Source of the DNA: Phoronis australis
Lineage: Eukaryota > Phoronida > Phoronidae
DNA length: 64,000 nucleotides
Assembly: GCA_002633005.1 (NCBI GenBank)
Contig: NMRA01000002.1
Coordinates: 2,576,766 to 2,640,765, forward strand
Direction of reading: 5' to 3'
Part shown: positions 12,469 through 23,204 of the stretch, one piece after another
How the letters are laid out: each line of letters opens with the position of its first letter
How positions within the stretch are numbered: the first letter of the stretch is position 1
Notes under the pieces: generated by a model
What the model was told of the DNA's origin: nothing
Seen by the model: the letters and a program-made list of their open reading frames with translations, nothing else
Database searches by the model: none
Position numbers and translations under genes: made by a program

Positions 12469-14079
12469 ATAGTAATTTTGATTTAGGTGTTGTAAAGTGT
12501 GACTTCCTGTTGTGACGACACGTACAGTCAGAGAAAGCCTGTCTATGTCACTTGCCAAGCGGCAATTGCCTCTTGGCCGAATAGTTTAGATGCCTAACCG
12601 TCTCTCGTGCAACCTTGATTCAAGTCCCGCCGGAGACACGGAAATTTTCTGCATAGGCCACTTTTGTTGTCTCAACTTCAACATCATTATGACTAAACAT
12701 ATTGGGCTGGGAAAACTCTTGGTAATTGAGAGAGACCAGAGTCATCAAGTTGGCTTTACTGCGAAGGTCATTTTTGAGAATAATCTCAAGTACACTACGG
12801 TAATTCTTCTCAAAAACCAGCTGTTGCACCTTAACAATCTAAGTGTTGAAAAGGGCGAAAAAGTTTGTTTTTGACAGAATTGGTGTTTATATCACATTTG
12901 ATTATTAAATTTACCTCCTGTACAATGTATCGGGCTCAATAAAAGCGTGTCTTTAAGCTGATGGATTAGAATTTGGCAAACGACGGGGCTTAAACTCAAA
13001 TTGAACGGAATTTTGTATGTTTATACATCGAAACGAATTAGAATCTTTGAACCGGGTAAGCAATCTCCAAAGCTGTGTGTAGCTAAAATAATCGCGATCA
13101 CCTTTTTTCCAGAAACCGCGATTATATTTTCCCTGATTATTGTTAGAGCATGCGAAGAAATGCAGATGCTAGGATTTTTGTCCCTGTATCAAAGAAAATG
13201 ATCAGTATCGAAGTTTAAAATACGAAAAAAGGTTTAACTTGAATTTTAGCCGTTCTATTCGCCAAATGGAGGTCCAGCAATTTTAAGATGTCAAACAGTC
13301 TCCTAGTAAGCAAAGTCGATTTCACATCAGATACCGCCATTCGCTTGACTCCCATAGTAATAGTTGACAGAATGTTCTAACATCTGGCGGGTTGAGTGGC
13401 CAGGGGGACGGAAGTACACGTGTATCGTTGCGCGAACTCCTCCCTTCCATCTGTTCGTCAGTGACTGCACATACATGTAAGTTGTCTTTGGCGTGACAAT
13501 TTCGAAGCAAGGTGAACAGAGAGAAAACAAATCTATCACTTCATAAGATTTGTGAACTCTCGGGGTCAATATTTCAAGATATTCTGATGAATTTCCGAAA
13601 CAGGAAAATTGCCATTATTAATGGATACTAAACCCTATATTAGTCCACTAATAAAACGTTAATACGCCTTAGTGAAATCTTTGAAACAAAACAATGCTCT
13701 GTAATCGTCATGAACACTCCAAAGTTTGAAGCAATATAGCAAAAGTTTAAAAACTTGTGCTATATCGGCAAACGTGATTAATGTTTTAGGAGAATTCCAG
13801 TGCGGATGCGTGGAAACACCACAATTTTCAACACAGTGGCATGTGCCATATCATGGATGAAAATGTGGGTTACTTATCATGTAACAGTAGGTGAAACAAA
13901 CGATTGTGTGCTCGATCGTGACAAAAAGGTTTATTATCATTGCAAGGCCAGAAAACATGCTCCGTTGCTTTTTTTGAAATTTTAACCTGTAGCGTTCTAG
14001 TTTATAGTTGCTAACTTTTTCAAAAAAACAAAATCCTTCCCGAACGAGCGAATGCGATACGGGATTTGCTTTTTATTCA
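12469..14079. repeat. 1.6 kb direct duplication, copy 1
   Basis: The segment from ATAGTAATTTTGATTTAGG to TTTGCTTTTTATTCA is repeated in the same orientation at 14957-16570, with scattered substitutions and small indels. No gene is apparent. It contains a tRNA-like SINE head near 12570-12632 and a short hairpin (ATATAGCAAAAGTTT paired with its inverse) near 13734-13766. Sequence to the right of the two copies differs completely. Confidence 0.9.
12570..12632 (+). repeat. tRNA-derived SINE head (Leu/Ser-like)
   Basis: An A-box-like TGGCCGAATAGTTTAG and a B-box-like GATTCAAGTCC are spaced as in a class II tRNA. The first resembles the D-arm of tRNA-Leu/Ser. The acceptor stem does not pair well, so I read a SINE head or tRNA pseudogene, not a functional tRNA. 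It recurs in the second copy of the duplication. Confidence 0.5.
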
Positions 14080-14931
14080 CCTATTTCACGAAAGCGCCAT
14101 CTTCCCGCGCCATCTTTAAATACTGATTGAAAACGAGGCACACTGATAAAACCTCGTGAACGGTCGTCAGCTGGCCTTGATGGTTTACTGTGCAGTGCCT
14201 GAACGTACCAAGTCCAACTCGTCGGTATCCTTCCCAGGGATATACTTAGCCACTCATTCAGTCGCCAATGCGAGTAAAAATGGTGCTGGGCGAGTAGAAG
14301 TTGACTTGCCGGTCGCCCAGGTGGCGAGCGAATTTCAAAGCACAAAAGCACTATATATCGTTTCCCTCAGATGAATATGAATAATTTTCCTCCTCCTTGT
14401 GCTGTTTTTATCATGAATTTAAGGTTCAGTTTGGTCATCGTGTCGATGCTACGGCAGTAAAAAACATCGGCGCAGTGCGACCCTACCGATTCAGTACATG
14501 TCACCTGTTACGCGATTCGTCAAAAAAATCACAGTGTGTGGTCGTGCACAAAGAATTTGTGGACCAGTCCGAAACGAAGTAAAGGGGAGAAAGGTGGAAG
14601 ACCGGTCCATGTGCTCATAGCAAATGAAATACCATACTTCTTGGAACTGATTCCTTTTTGTAATGTACAATGACATTTTAGCCAAAATTATTTTTATAAC
14701 ATAAGCGCCCATGCCCCTATAAGCGTCCCCACTCGTTTCCAGACTTCGCTAAAATAAGCGCCCAGTCCATGAATGTGTACATATTTGTGCGAAAAATGTC
14801 TTACCTCACAGTTCTAAAATTCTCCAGTAATGTATTCAATTTAGTATCCGACAGTTCTGAAAAATCATTGTGCGCGGAATTTCTAGTAGACCACGAGCCT
14901 CGCCCCTATGTCGGTATTTAGCCGTGGCTGT
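14080..14931. other. Unique spacer between duplication copies; no gene
   Basis: About 850 bp separate the two copies and end at the run of 25 N. Open frames are short and unconvincing. Confidence 0.5.
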
Positions 14932-14956
14932 NNNNNNNNNNNNNNNNNNNNNNNNN
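14932..14956. other. Assembly gap (25 N)
   Basis: A run of 25 N lies immediately left of the second copy of the 1.6 kb duplication, so the left boundary of that copy is unknown. Confidence 0.99.
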
Positions 14957-16570
14957 ATAGTAATTTTGATTTAGGTGTTGTGAAGTGTGACTTCCTGTTG
15001 CGACGACACGTACAGTCAGATAAAGCCTGTCTATGTCGCTTTCCAAGCGGCAATTGCCTCTTGACCGAATAGTTTAGATGCCTAACCGTCTCTCGTGCAA
15101 CCTTGATTCAAGTCCCGCCGGAGACACGGAAATTTTCTGCATAGGCCACTTTTGTTGTCTCAACTTCAACATCATGACTAAAATTTTGGGCTGGGAAAAC
15201 TCTTGGTAATTGAGAGAGACTAGAGTCATCAAGTTGGCTTCACTGCGAAGGTCATTTTTGAGAATAATCTCAAGTACACTACGGTAATTCTTCTCAAAAA
15301 CCAGGTGTTGCACCTTAGCAATCTAAGTGTTGAAAAGGGCGAAAAAGTTTGTTTTTGACAGAATTGGTGTTTATATCACACTTGATTATTAAATTTACCT
15401 CCTGCACAATGTATCGGGCTCTATAAAAGCGTGTCTTTAAGTTGATGGATTAGAATTTGGCAAACTACGGGGCTTAAGCTCAAATTGAACGGAATTTTTG
15501 TATGTTTATACATCGAAACGAATTAGGATCTTTGAACCGGGTAAGCAATCTCCAAAGCTATGTGTAGCTAAAATAATCGCGATCACCTTTTTTCCGGAAA
15601 CCGCGATTACATTTTTCCTGATTATTGTTAGAGCTTGCAAAGAAATGCAGATGCGAGGTTTTTTGTCCCTGTATCAAAGAAAATGATCAGTATCGAAGTT
15701 TAAAATACGAAAAAAGGTTTAACTTGAATTTTAGCCATTTTATTCGCCAAATGGAGGTCCAGCAATTTTAAGATGTCAAACAGTCTCCTAGGAAGCAAAG
15801 TCGATTTCACATCAGATACCGCCATTCGCTTGACTCCCATAGTAATAGTTGACAGAATGTTCAAACATTTGGCGGGTTGAGTGGCAAGGGGACGGAAGTA
15901 CACGTGTATCGTTGCGCGAACTCCTCCCTTCCATCTGTTCGTCCGTGACTGCACATACATGTACATGTAAGTTATCTTTGGCGTGACAATTTCGAAGCAA
16001 GGTGACCAGAGAGAAAACAAATCTATCACGCCATAAGATTTGTAAACTCTTGGGGTCAACGTTTCAAGATATTCTGATGAATTTCCGAAACAGGAAAATT
16101 GTCATTATCAATGGATACTAAACCCTATATTAGTCCACTAATAAAACGTTAATACGCCTTAGTGAAATCTTTGAAACAAAACAATGCTCTGTAATCGTCA
16201 TGAATCCTCCAAAGTTTGTAGCAATATAGCAAAAGTTTAAAATCTTTTGCTATATCGGCAAACGTGATTAATGGTTTAGGAGAATTCCAGTACGGATGCG
16301 TGGAAAGACCACAATTTTCAACACAGTGGCATGTGTCATTTCATGGATGCAAATGTGGGTTATTTATCGTGTAGCAGTAGGTGAAACAAACGATTGTGTG
16401 CTCAATCGTGACAAAAAGGTTTATTATCATTGTAAGGCCAGAAAACATGCTCCGTTGCTTTTTTGAAAAGTAAACCTGTAGCGTTGTAGTTTTTAGTTGC
16501 TAACTTTTTCCAAAAAAAACAAAATCCTTCCCGAACGAGCAAATGCGATATGGGATTTGCTTTTTATTCA
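14957..16570. repeat. 1.6 kb direct duplication, copy 2
   Basis: Near-copy of 12469-14079 in the same orientation, starting directly after the N gap and diverging at 16570 after TTTTTATTCA. The tRNA-like SINE head is at about 15059-15121. The gap may mark a real tandem duplication or two alleles placed side by side. Confidence 0.9.
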
Positions 16571-17925
16571 ACTCCGAACAGCTCCGAGTGGGGTGCGGGC
16601 TGGCGGCAGTCGTTTCAGTGCTCTAAAAATCGCCTTTTTATCTCCATGGGCGACAGCAAATATGGAAATGGCGTCACAATCCAACATAAAGGATGCAGGT
16701 GGTCTGTTGTTTTTGGTGCATATGACTTGGGCTGGCCACGTACATGTAGTTGGTGCCAATGCATGAAACACTTAAACATTGTTATCCTTTAATGTGTTCT
16801 TTGTGAAAGAAGTCTTAAAGACTGCCTGTCTTCTTTAAGAAAATGAAGAGACTTTCTTCGTTGTTACAATGCAATATACTTTGTAGACATGTAATGATGC
16901 CATTCTTAGCCTATGGAAAGCTGGGCAAGACTCTAGCAGGTGTGTAGTGCTTTGAACTTCAATATCACCCTGGGTTACCCATATGCACCGTGATGTGCCT
17001 GTGTCGGGATAGATTACAATAGTTCTTTACGACTTGAATGGATTGTCTTGTGCTCAATCTAACGTTTTTGAAGCCTTTTGGTTTACTTATATCGGGAAAG
17101 TTCCCCTAGTTGCTTTCTACGGAAATTGATATGCGATTTGTGTGGAAAAGGGCTAACTAAACTCGACAGCTGCATTTTTGTTTATTAGTTCAACCGTTTC
17201 AAACAAAATTATTGTTGAATTCTTCACTGTGGCAATTTGAACTTCACCGAGTTTCGTGCTTCTGGCAATGCTTGTAGCCTCGCATTCAGCATAATTTCTG
17301 ACATTTCATCATTCATCATCTGGCCTGCCACTTCTCGTTCAATTATCGTGGAATTACGTCGAGTTGCCTGTAAAGCACATTGACAACGATTTGTTTAAAA
17401 TTCCATTTCACCCTGGTCAGCTGGCTAAAACGGGTATAAAATTAGGCTATTTACTCTCACAAAGTCGACCACACAATCAGTCCTCTCCGAGATTGAGTTC
17501 CGTTTGCGTATTTTAATGGGAACGAGGAACACCACCGACTCCCAAAAACGCTTTCTAAATCGAAAATGGTAAATTGACAACGGTAATACAATCCTTTTAT
17601 GGTAAGGAATCTCGGGAGACCTATTTTATGAGAGTGAAAAGCCTAATTTGAGGTCGTTTTATCTAGCTAAGCAGGGCAAATTGCAGGCTTCATTCCGAGT
17701 TGACTCCGAGCAGACCAATTAAAAATTTTACAACTTCATGGCTCCGACCGTGGTATTGAGATTTCGTATATGTACAGTATATTGTATACCCGACCGATTT
17801 CTGAACACAGGATATTTGTCCGTCTGCACGACGTGATTCTGGGACAACTATCCCAGAAGCCTTCGTTCACACATGACTAGTTGAAGATTTCCGTGTTAAA
17901 TGGAAGAAAATGTTAGAAATATTTT
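16571..17925. other. Intergenic; no gene seen
   Basis: No supported coding region. Overlapping short frames at 16550-16790 on both strands look fortuitous. Confidence 0.5.
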
Positions 17926-17931
17926 TTTATT
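17926..17931 (-). terminator. Polyadenylation signal overlapping the candidate stop codon of gene C
   Basis: On the minus strand the candidate last codon and signal read TGAATAAA: the A of the TGA stop is the first A of AATAAA. This would give an unusually short 3' UTR and supports 17931-18146 as a last exon. Confidence 0.5.
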
Positions 17932-18146
17932 CATGCAGGTAGAAAAGACATCAGCTGCCTCCAAAAATGTCTCTGTACAAAGGAAATGAACAGAAAACCA
18001 CGTGCCTTTGGCGATTTAGCCAGCTGTGAGGCGCAGTTTTCCGAAAGGTTTCTGTTACATCGGAATAAACGGGACGTGGAGCATTGCCTCAGACAGTGAA
18101 GGTGTTCATATTCCCATATGTGAACAAGCATCTTGGTAGGACGGGT
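17931..18146 (-). CDS. Candidate terminal exon of gene C
   Basis: An acceptor (CTGCTTTGGTGTAG) ends at 18147. The following 216 bases are open in phase 0 and end in a TGA that overlaps an AATAAA signal. The phase matches the phase-0 donor at 18272 in the preceding exon. The 71 encoded residues are only weakly like the terminal exons of genes G and I, so this is inference from phase, spacing and the poly(A) signal. An alternative acceptor (CCTCACAG) lies about 100 bases further in. Confidence 0.35.
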   Translation of the reverse strand, partial: TRPTKMLVHIWEYEHLHCLRQCSTSRLFRCNRNLSENCASQLAKSPKARGFLFISFVQRHFWRQLMSFLPA

Positions 18147-18272
18147 CTACACCAAAGCAGTAACTCTGCGCCTTTGGTCATGATAGATTTAGCTTTACAT
18201 TACGATAAAACAAATTTTAGGCAAAGCTATGCGAGTAACCTCATGATGAGGTGACCATATGCATGTGCTTAC

Positions 18273-21200
18273 CTGATAGAGAACATTCTGAATGATATTG
18301 GTAATGACGTGTTCCAGCTTCTCATAGGCTTCCCCTACATGCTGACAGCTGCTGCACACTTCTTGAATAAGCGACAACGTTACCATTGGCATAACACCAT
18401 TAAACACTTCCTGCATAAGTTCTCCGGCCTGCTGAATCAACATTAATACTGAAGAAGCGTTATCCTTGCAAGGGTATGCGGCGTGGCCTATCTGGCATCT
18501 TACCAGTGGAGGAACGAGTCTTCCACAAATGTCTTCTTCGAGACCCCGGCAAAAGTTGACGACAAACTGGTACCCATAACTGATGAGCTTGTGCATATTA
18601 GAGATGACGTCTACAGAGTCTACGTCGTGATGTACGTCGCGTTTTGACTTGTGCTGATGAGTTTCTGCGTCAGCATCTTCACTGACACAAATGCCTTCTT
18701 CATTTTCGTTATTGCAATGTCTTTCCATCTGAAAAACATGTCTGAGGTGAGCGCAATCTTCCGTCACGTTGTCTATATCATCCGTAGCCTGTCGGTCAAT
18801 GCTAAAATGGTAAGGGCAAAACTCTTGGGTGTCACTTTTACCGAGGAATTCATCAGACATGCTCATCATAATGGAACAAAGTGGAATGGTAAATTTGGTA
18901 TCCTCTTCTTCTGCTCGACGTTTTTCTCTGTGGTGATGGTGAGTGTGTCTTGAGCTAACTTGATTTTGCTGAACGTAACCTTCTTCGTGCGCTGCATGTA
19001 CGCGTGAATGGGGAATTTGGTGCAGTCCTTCTTGCAACTGCGTTATCTTTTGTTCCCTGTTTTCGTCCATTCTACTCAAATGGGATCCTTCTCCTTCCTC
19101 TATACATCCAAATTTCTTCATGTCGTTTTCTAAGTTGCTTCTAATAGTTCTCTTACTGAGATTTGAATCCTCATTTGTACCAAACTGAACACGAGAGTCA
19201 TTTAACACGTTAGAAGGTATCTCCGTTCTATGCGGTACGAGAAAGGGAGACCTATTTGAAATGCTACCACGCATTTCGGACATGTTAAAATTCCCGCCAC
19301 TGTCCTGGTCATTTTCCTTAAAAACATCAAATATAGAAACGAATTGAGATTTGCCTGGACTGATGTCGTTCCCAATTCCTTCTGTTTTAGTCTTCATAGA
19401 AGATGATACCATTAAATTGGGGTTCGCATGGGGCTGTGTTTCTTTTGCACGGGGCATACTTGATCCCAAATGAGAGCTTCGGTTGCTTGCATACATATCC
19501 ACAGATGTTTGACCTGTTTTGTTACTCTCATTTTCCCTATTCACAGTTGAAAATTTGTCCATTGATTTAGCTTTAACTGGCACGTTGAAGACTGTATACG
19601 GTAATCTATTTGATATACTTCCGCGGATTCCAGTAATACCTTCGTATTTTAGCGGAAACTGTTTCTCTACAATGCCATTATCTTGTCTTATGGGTGCGCT
19701 AACAAACCCAGGCTGTAAACAAGAATCGTTCATTGGAGTTCGATTAGAAATACTGCCCCGAACCTCAAACATTTCAGAAGCTTTGTTGGGGAAGGTATCT
19801 CTTTTGTCCGCGTTTCCAATACGGTTCACACGGACACCAATCCCAAAAGGCCTGTCGGCGCCTAACGAACTATTCCCTCGCACATGAGACATGTCGTCCG
19901 TGGTAGTAATCAAACCTGTTTTGTTAGATTTTGTGTAGTTCGCGTCACTCGTTGTGGAATGAGTGCGAGGATTTCTCAGGTTTGAAAACCCCATAAGGTC
20001 CTTGAATTTTGAAACTGCGTTTATCAGACTTCGGTTTCTTTCCATTCCCTCCATTTTGGTTTTAGTTTGAGTTCCTCGTACTGGGTGAGACTTATCGAAA
20101 CGTATGACGTTCTCAACGGGAATAGTTTCTGTGAAATTCATTTGTGGCGACATGCTGGCATCTGCTTGATTACAATAAATGTGGCTATTAGTTTGGATAG
20201 CGCTGGATGTAGTTTGCCGAAGGGTTGGATTCGCGTTTTGGTTAAATGGCATGAAATAGCTATGATTGTCACCAGTTTCACTACGCCAACTACTACAAGA
20301 GGACACTTTGTTTTCATATGAGTCACACGACAGAGCATTTCCTCTAGTTGGTTCTGGAGAGGCGTTGTTGTTTTTGCCTCCCTTCTTCTTCTTGCCAGAT
20401 GCTCCCTTTGCAGGAGGTGATTTCTTACCAGGTGACTTTTTACCACCTTTGCCACTTCCTTTGCCACCCCCTTTGCCACTTCCTTTGCCTTTTCCTTTGC
20501 CATTCTTTTTCCCGCCTTTAGGAGACGCTTTGCCACCTTTACTGGCTTTACCGCCTTCTCCACCTTTACCACTGGCCTTCTCTTTGTCGTCTTTAGCAGG
20601 CACGTCTGGATTGACGTTACCGTGTTCTGGAGTTTTTGGTCTAAATGAGGCTGAATACGAAGGATCTGGAGAGTAAAATCCGGGTGGTTTTGGTATGAAC
20701 GGTTCAAGTTTTACACGGTCAGAGTATGTGCCTTGTATTCCAACCCTGGACAGTGCTTGAGCGAGTACTCCAGATGAGTCAAGAGTGCTAGCAGCTTCAT
20801 CCATAGCGTCTTGTTGCACAAACGGAAATCTGTTGCCAATACTGTGGCGGGGCTGGGACCGAGATTGTGGACTAGGGAGGTCATTGAATTTTTGTAAAAC
20901 GCCCAGCGCTTTTTTGACACTTGATGACTGGAACGGTTGGTAGTCGTACTTATATATGGGCAATCTTTCGAACAGTTTGTCTTCCGGAGGACCAGACCGC
21001 TCTATGTCGAAGTGTTCGTGAACTTTCGGGTGACTAATCAAGGCCGAGTGGTCTGGTTGTTGATCCGTGGGTACGTGTTTATGCTGAGGAACGGGTGTAA
21101 ACTTGTCTTGAACATGAACATGCAGGTTGTCGTAAGGACCCGGTGGTCTTGTGATAGGGTGCTGCACATTCTGGTTTCCACCTTCGTTAAAATACTGCTG

Positions 21201-21539
21201 CTGAGATATGATTGGCCGCGGTATACTAAACGGACTCATATTTGGTGTTTCCGAACCTAGCCGACGCAAAGCCGACATCGGCTGTTGCTCCTGTCGTTGC
21301 TGTTGCTGCTGCTGCAGCTGTTGGTGTTGCTGTTGCTGCTGCTGCAGCTGTTGGTGTTGCTGGTTCAGCTGTTGATGTTGCTGCCACTGCTGCGTGTTCA
21401 TTGTTACTGGAAATCCATATTCAGGAAGTTTTCGACCAGTGTGCAGAGACTCCGGAAACGAGATCGTTTTCAGCTCCGAGTGCGGTGAATTTGCGGGAAC
21501 CTGCATATCCGCCGGAGGCGTCACATTCAAAAAGAATCT
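18273..21539 (-). CDS. Gene C main exon: array protein with polyQ, SISNR motifs, GK-rich block and cysteine-cluster domain
   Basis: Function unknown. The exon starts after the acceptor TTTTTTCAG at 21540 with R-F-F-L and ends at 18273 before GTAAGC; both edges are phase 0 and it encodes 1089 residues. In order: a Gln-rich tract (residues about 50-90, CAG-type codons); a D-K-L-F segment and S-I-G-N-R-F-P near residue 230; a GKGGGKGSGKGGKK-type basic block at about 300-395 followed by N-N-A-S-P, a weak version of the NQSAR tag; then R-G-S-I-S-N-R motifs near 594, 640 and 760. The last 110 residues are the shared C-terminal helical domain with a reduced cluster (C-Q-I-G-H, then C-K-D). An upstream exon lies at 22311-23204. 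The phase-1 intron and N-terminal helical module seen in F, G and I are absent. The frame stays open to 18195 but only through intron. Confidence 0.75.
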
Positions 21540-22310
21540 CTGAAAAAACACGTCTATTGTGTATTAATTCAATAAATACCAGAACAAGTGCCTCAAGAGC
21601 TACGGGAAGATAAAATTTTGTAGGAAAAAAACAATAAAGCTCGTCTGAAAATTTCCAATCCCTAAGCTTATATGATGCCTAAAAGAATAAACAGTTAAGG
21701 AAGAAAAAGGGTGTGGCTAAGGTATACACAGTGACAGGACAAGACTGGCAGGAGATTGTGCAAATTTCTTCTTCATCAAACTTTCAATTTTACTGTGTTC
21801 TGTTGAAATTTAGATTATGTTTCGTAGGTTAACTTTTCAGAATTTAGAAATGCACTACAGTTAGATAAATTACGTGATGGTGAAATCATAAACGAAGGAA
21901 ATTTTTCAAGTAACGCTCAACTTGGCTAAATGTCAACAACATGAATCCTCAGTTTATCTTACAATTCTGAAGTGATATTTCCATCTATACCAGTACCTTT
22001 TCAAGTGAGCAAGATTGCACCTACTTGTGGGTCTACAACTTTGTTGATAAATACCCATTTTAGAAATTTTAGACCACCAGTATTCTTAGAGCTTTATTTC
22101 TCACATTCCGCGAACGTCTCAGAAAATGCCACTCACTGTGTGCGCTCTGATGGCCGGATATTATTTTGAGCTAAATTGACGTCCGCATTACTATTTTCTT
22201 TACTGAATTGGGTTGATCCTTTTAACATTGAATTTTAATGTAAATAAATTCAAATAACAACGTTACTCCGCTGTTAGAATTTAGATATTCATCAACTATA
22301 CTGTACCTAC
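21540..22310 (-). other. Predicted intron of gene C
   Basis: Lies between the donor (CAA then GTAGGT at 22310) and the acceptor TTTTTTCAG at 21540. Both ends are phase 0. No other feature is seen. Confidence 0.55.
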
Positions 22311-23204
22311 TTGCGTTGGAGAGGTGCGGTTGAACTGATTCCAGTGCGAACGCACCAAATGGGGATCTGGTCCAAACCTCTCTGTGAACGACGTTTCCAT
22401 GTCAGCTCCGGAAATGAAGAATTGTGGACGAGACTTTTGGAACACTTGACTAATGCAAAATTTTGAGATGCTGTCGTCTATTTGTGGAAATCGGTTCGTT
22501 AGACTGTTTTTTCGCTTAGAGTAGTCAACGTCTTCTCGCTGGTTGAACGTCTTCATTTCATAAAGAACCCTCTTGACACCGGGAAGCATTGCTGGCTCGG
22601 ATGCCTGCTTGTCAAGCGGTTCATGAGCAAGTGTCGCTGGAGTTTCAACAGGGCTCCCCCACGTGCGTTTTTCCTCAGATAGTGCTTGTGGCAGGCGTCT
22701 TTCGAAATTCGACAGTTTCATTTCTTCAAAGCCATCGTATGGGTCTTGGTGAACATATTTTTTCTTCCATTCGCAGACAGGCTGCGATTTAACCACATTT
22801 GGTGTTTCCACAATCCCTTGCTTAGTTTGCGCGTCTCTTTTTGGCTCCACGTATGACCAAGCCTTCTGTGTATTATGCTGCAAAAAGTCCGCGTCATAAA
22901 TAAGATTTTCTTTCGTGTGACGCCCGCGTTCTGGCTGTGGTGGTGACCATGGCACTTGTATTGTTCCATTGCCGTCTTTCCATGCAACACGATTAAATCC
23001 AGGCGGTTTCTTTTCCCGCGCGGGTGGCGATGGGGGAGCATTTTCAAACGGTCTACTCAGACTCTGCGGGTTGTGAAGTCTATGTAAACTGTTCTCGATG
23101 GTAGTTATTTGTTCGTCTTGAAGATACTTTTTTATCCATTTTGGTCTATTTGAGGCTTCTGGTGACGTTCTGCCGGGAGATTCATGTTGCCCTCTCGGAA
23201 TCAT
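22311..23204 (-). CDS. Gene C upstream exon with an SLTNRFP motif
   Basis: This 894-base exon follows the acceptor TTGCTCACAG and begins exactly with ATG (M-I-P-R-G-Q), so translation may start here. It encodes 298 residues rich in Pro, Arg and Glu, of unknown function. Near residue 235 it carries K-R-K-N-S-L-T-N-R-F-P-Q-I-D-D, the same block found in F (R-S-S-I-S-N-R-F-P-I-V-D-D) and in the next exon of C. The donor CAA|GTAGGT is phase 0, matching the next exon; an alternative donor, GTACAG, lies 4 bases on. It could instead be a separate short gene ending at the in-frame stop at 22296, but the matching phase favours one gene. Confidence 0.65.

Noticed and set aside
18195-18272. Last 26 codons of the open frame of gene C
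   Set aside because: They follow a consensus donor (CAG|GTAAGC) at a position conserved in three paralogues, so they are intron.
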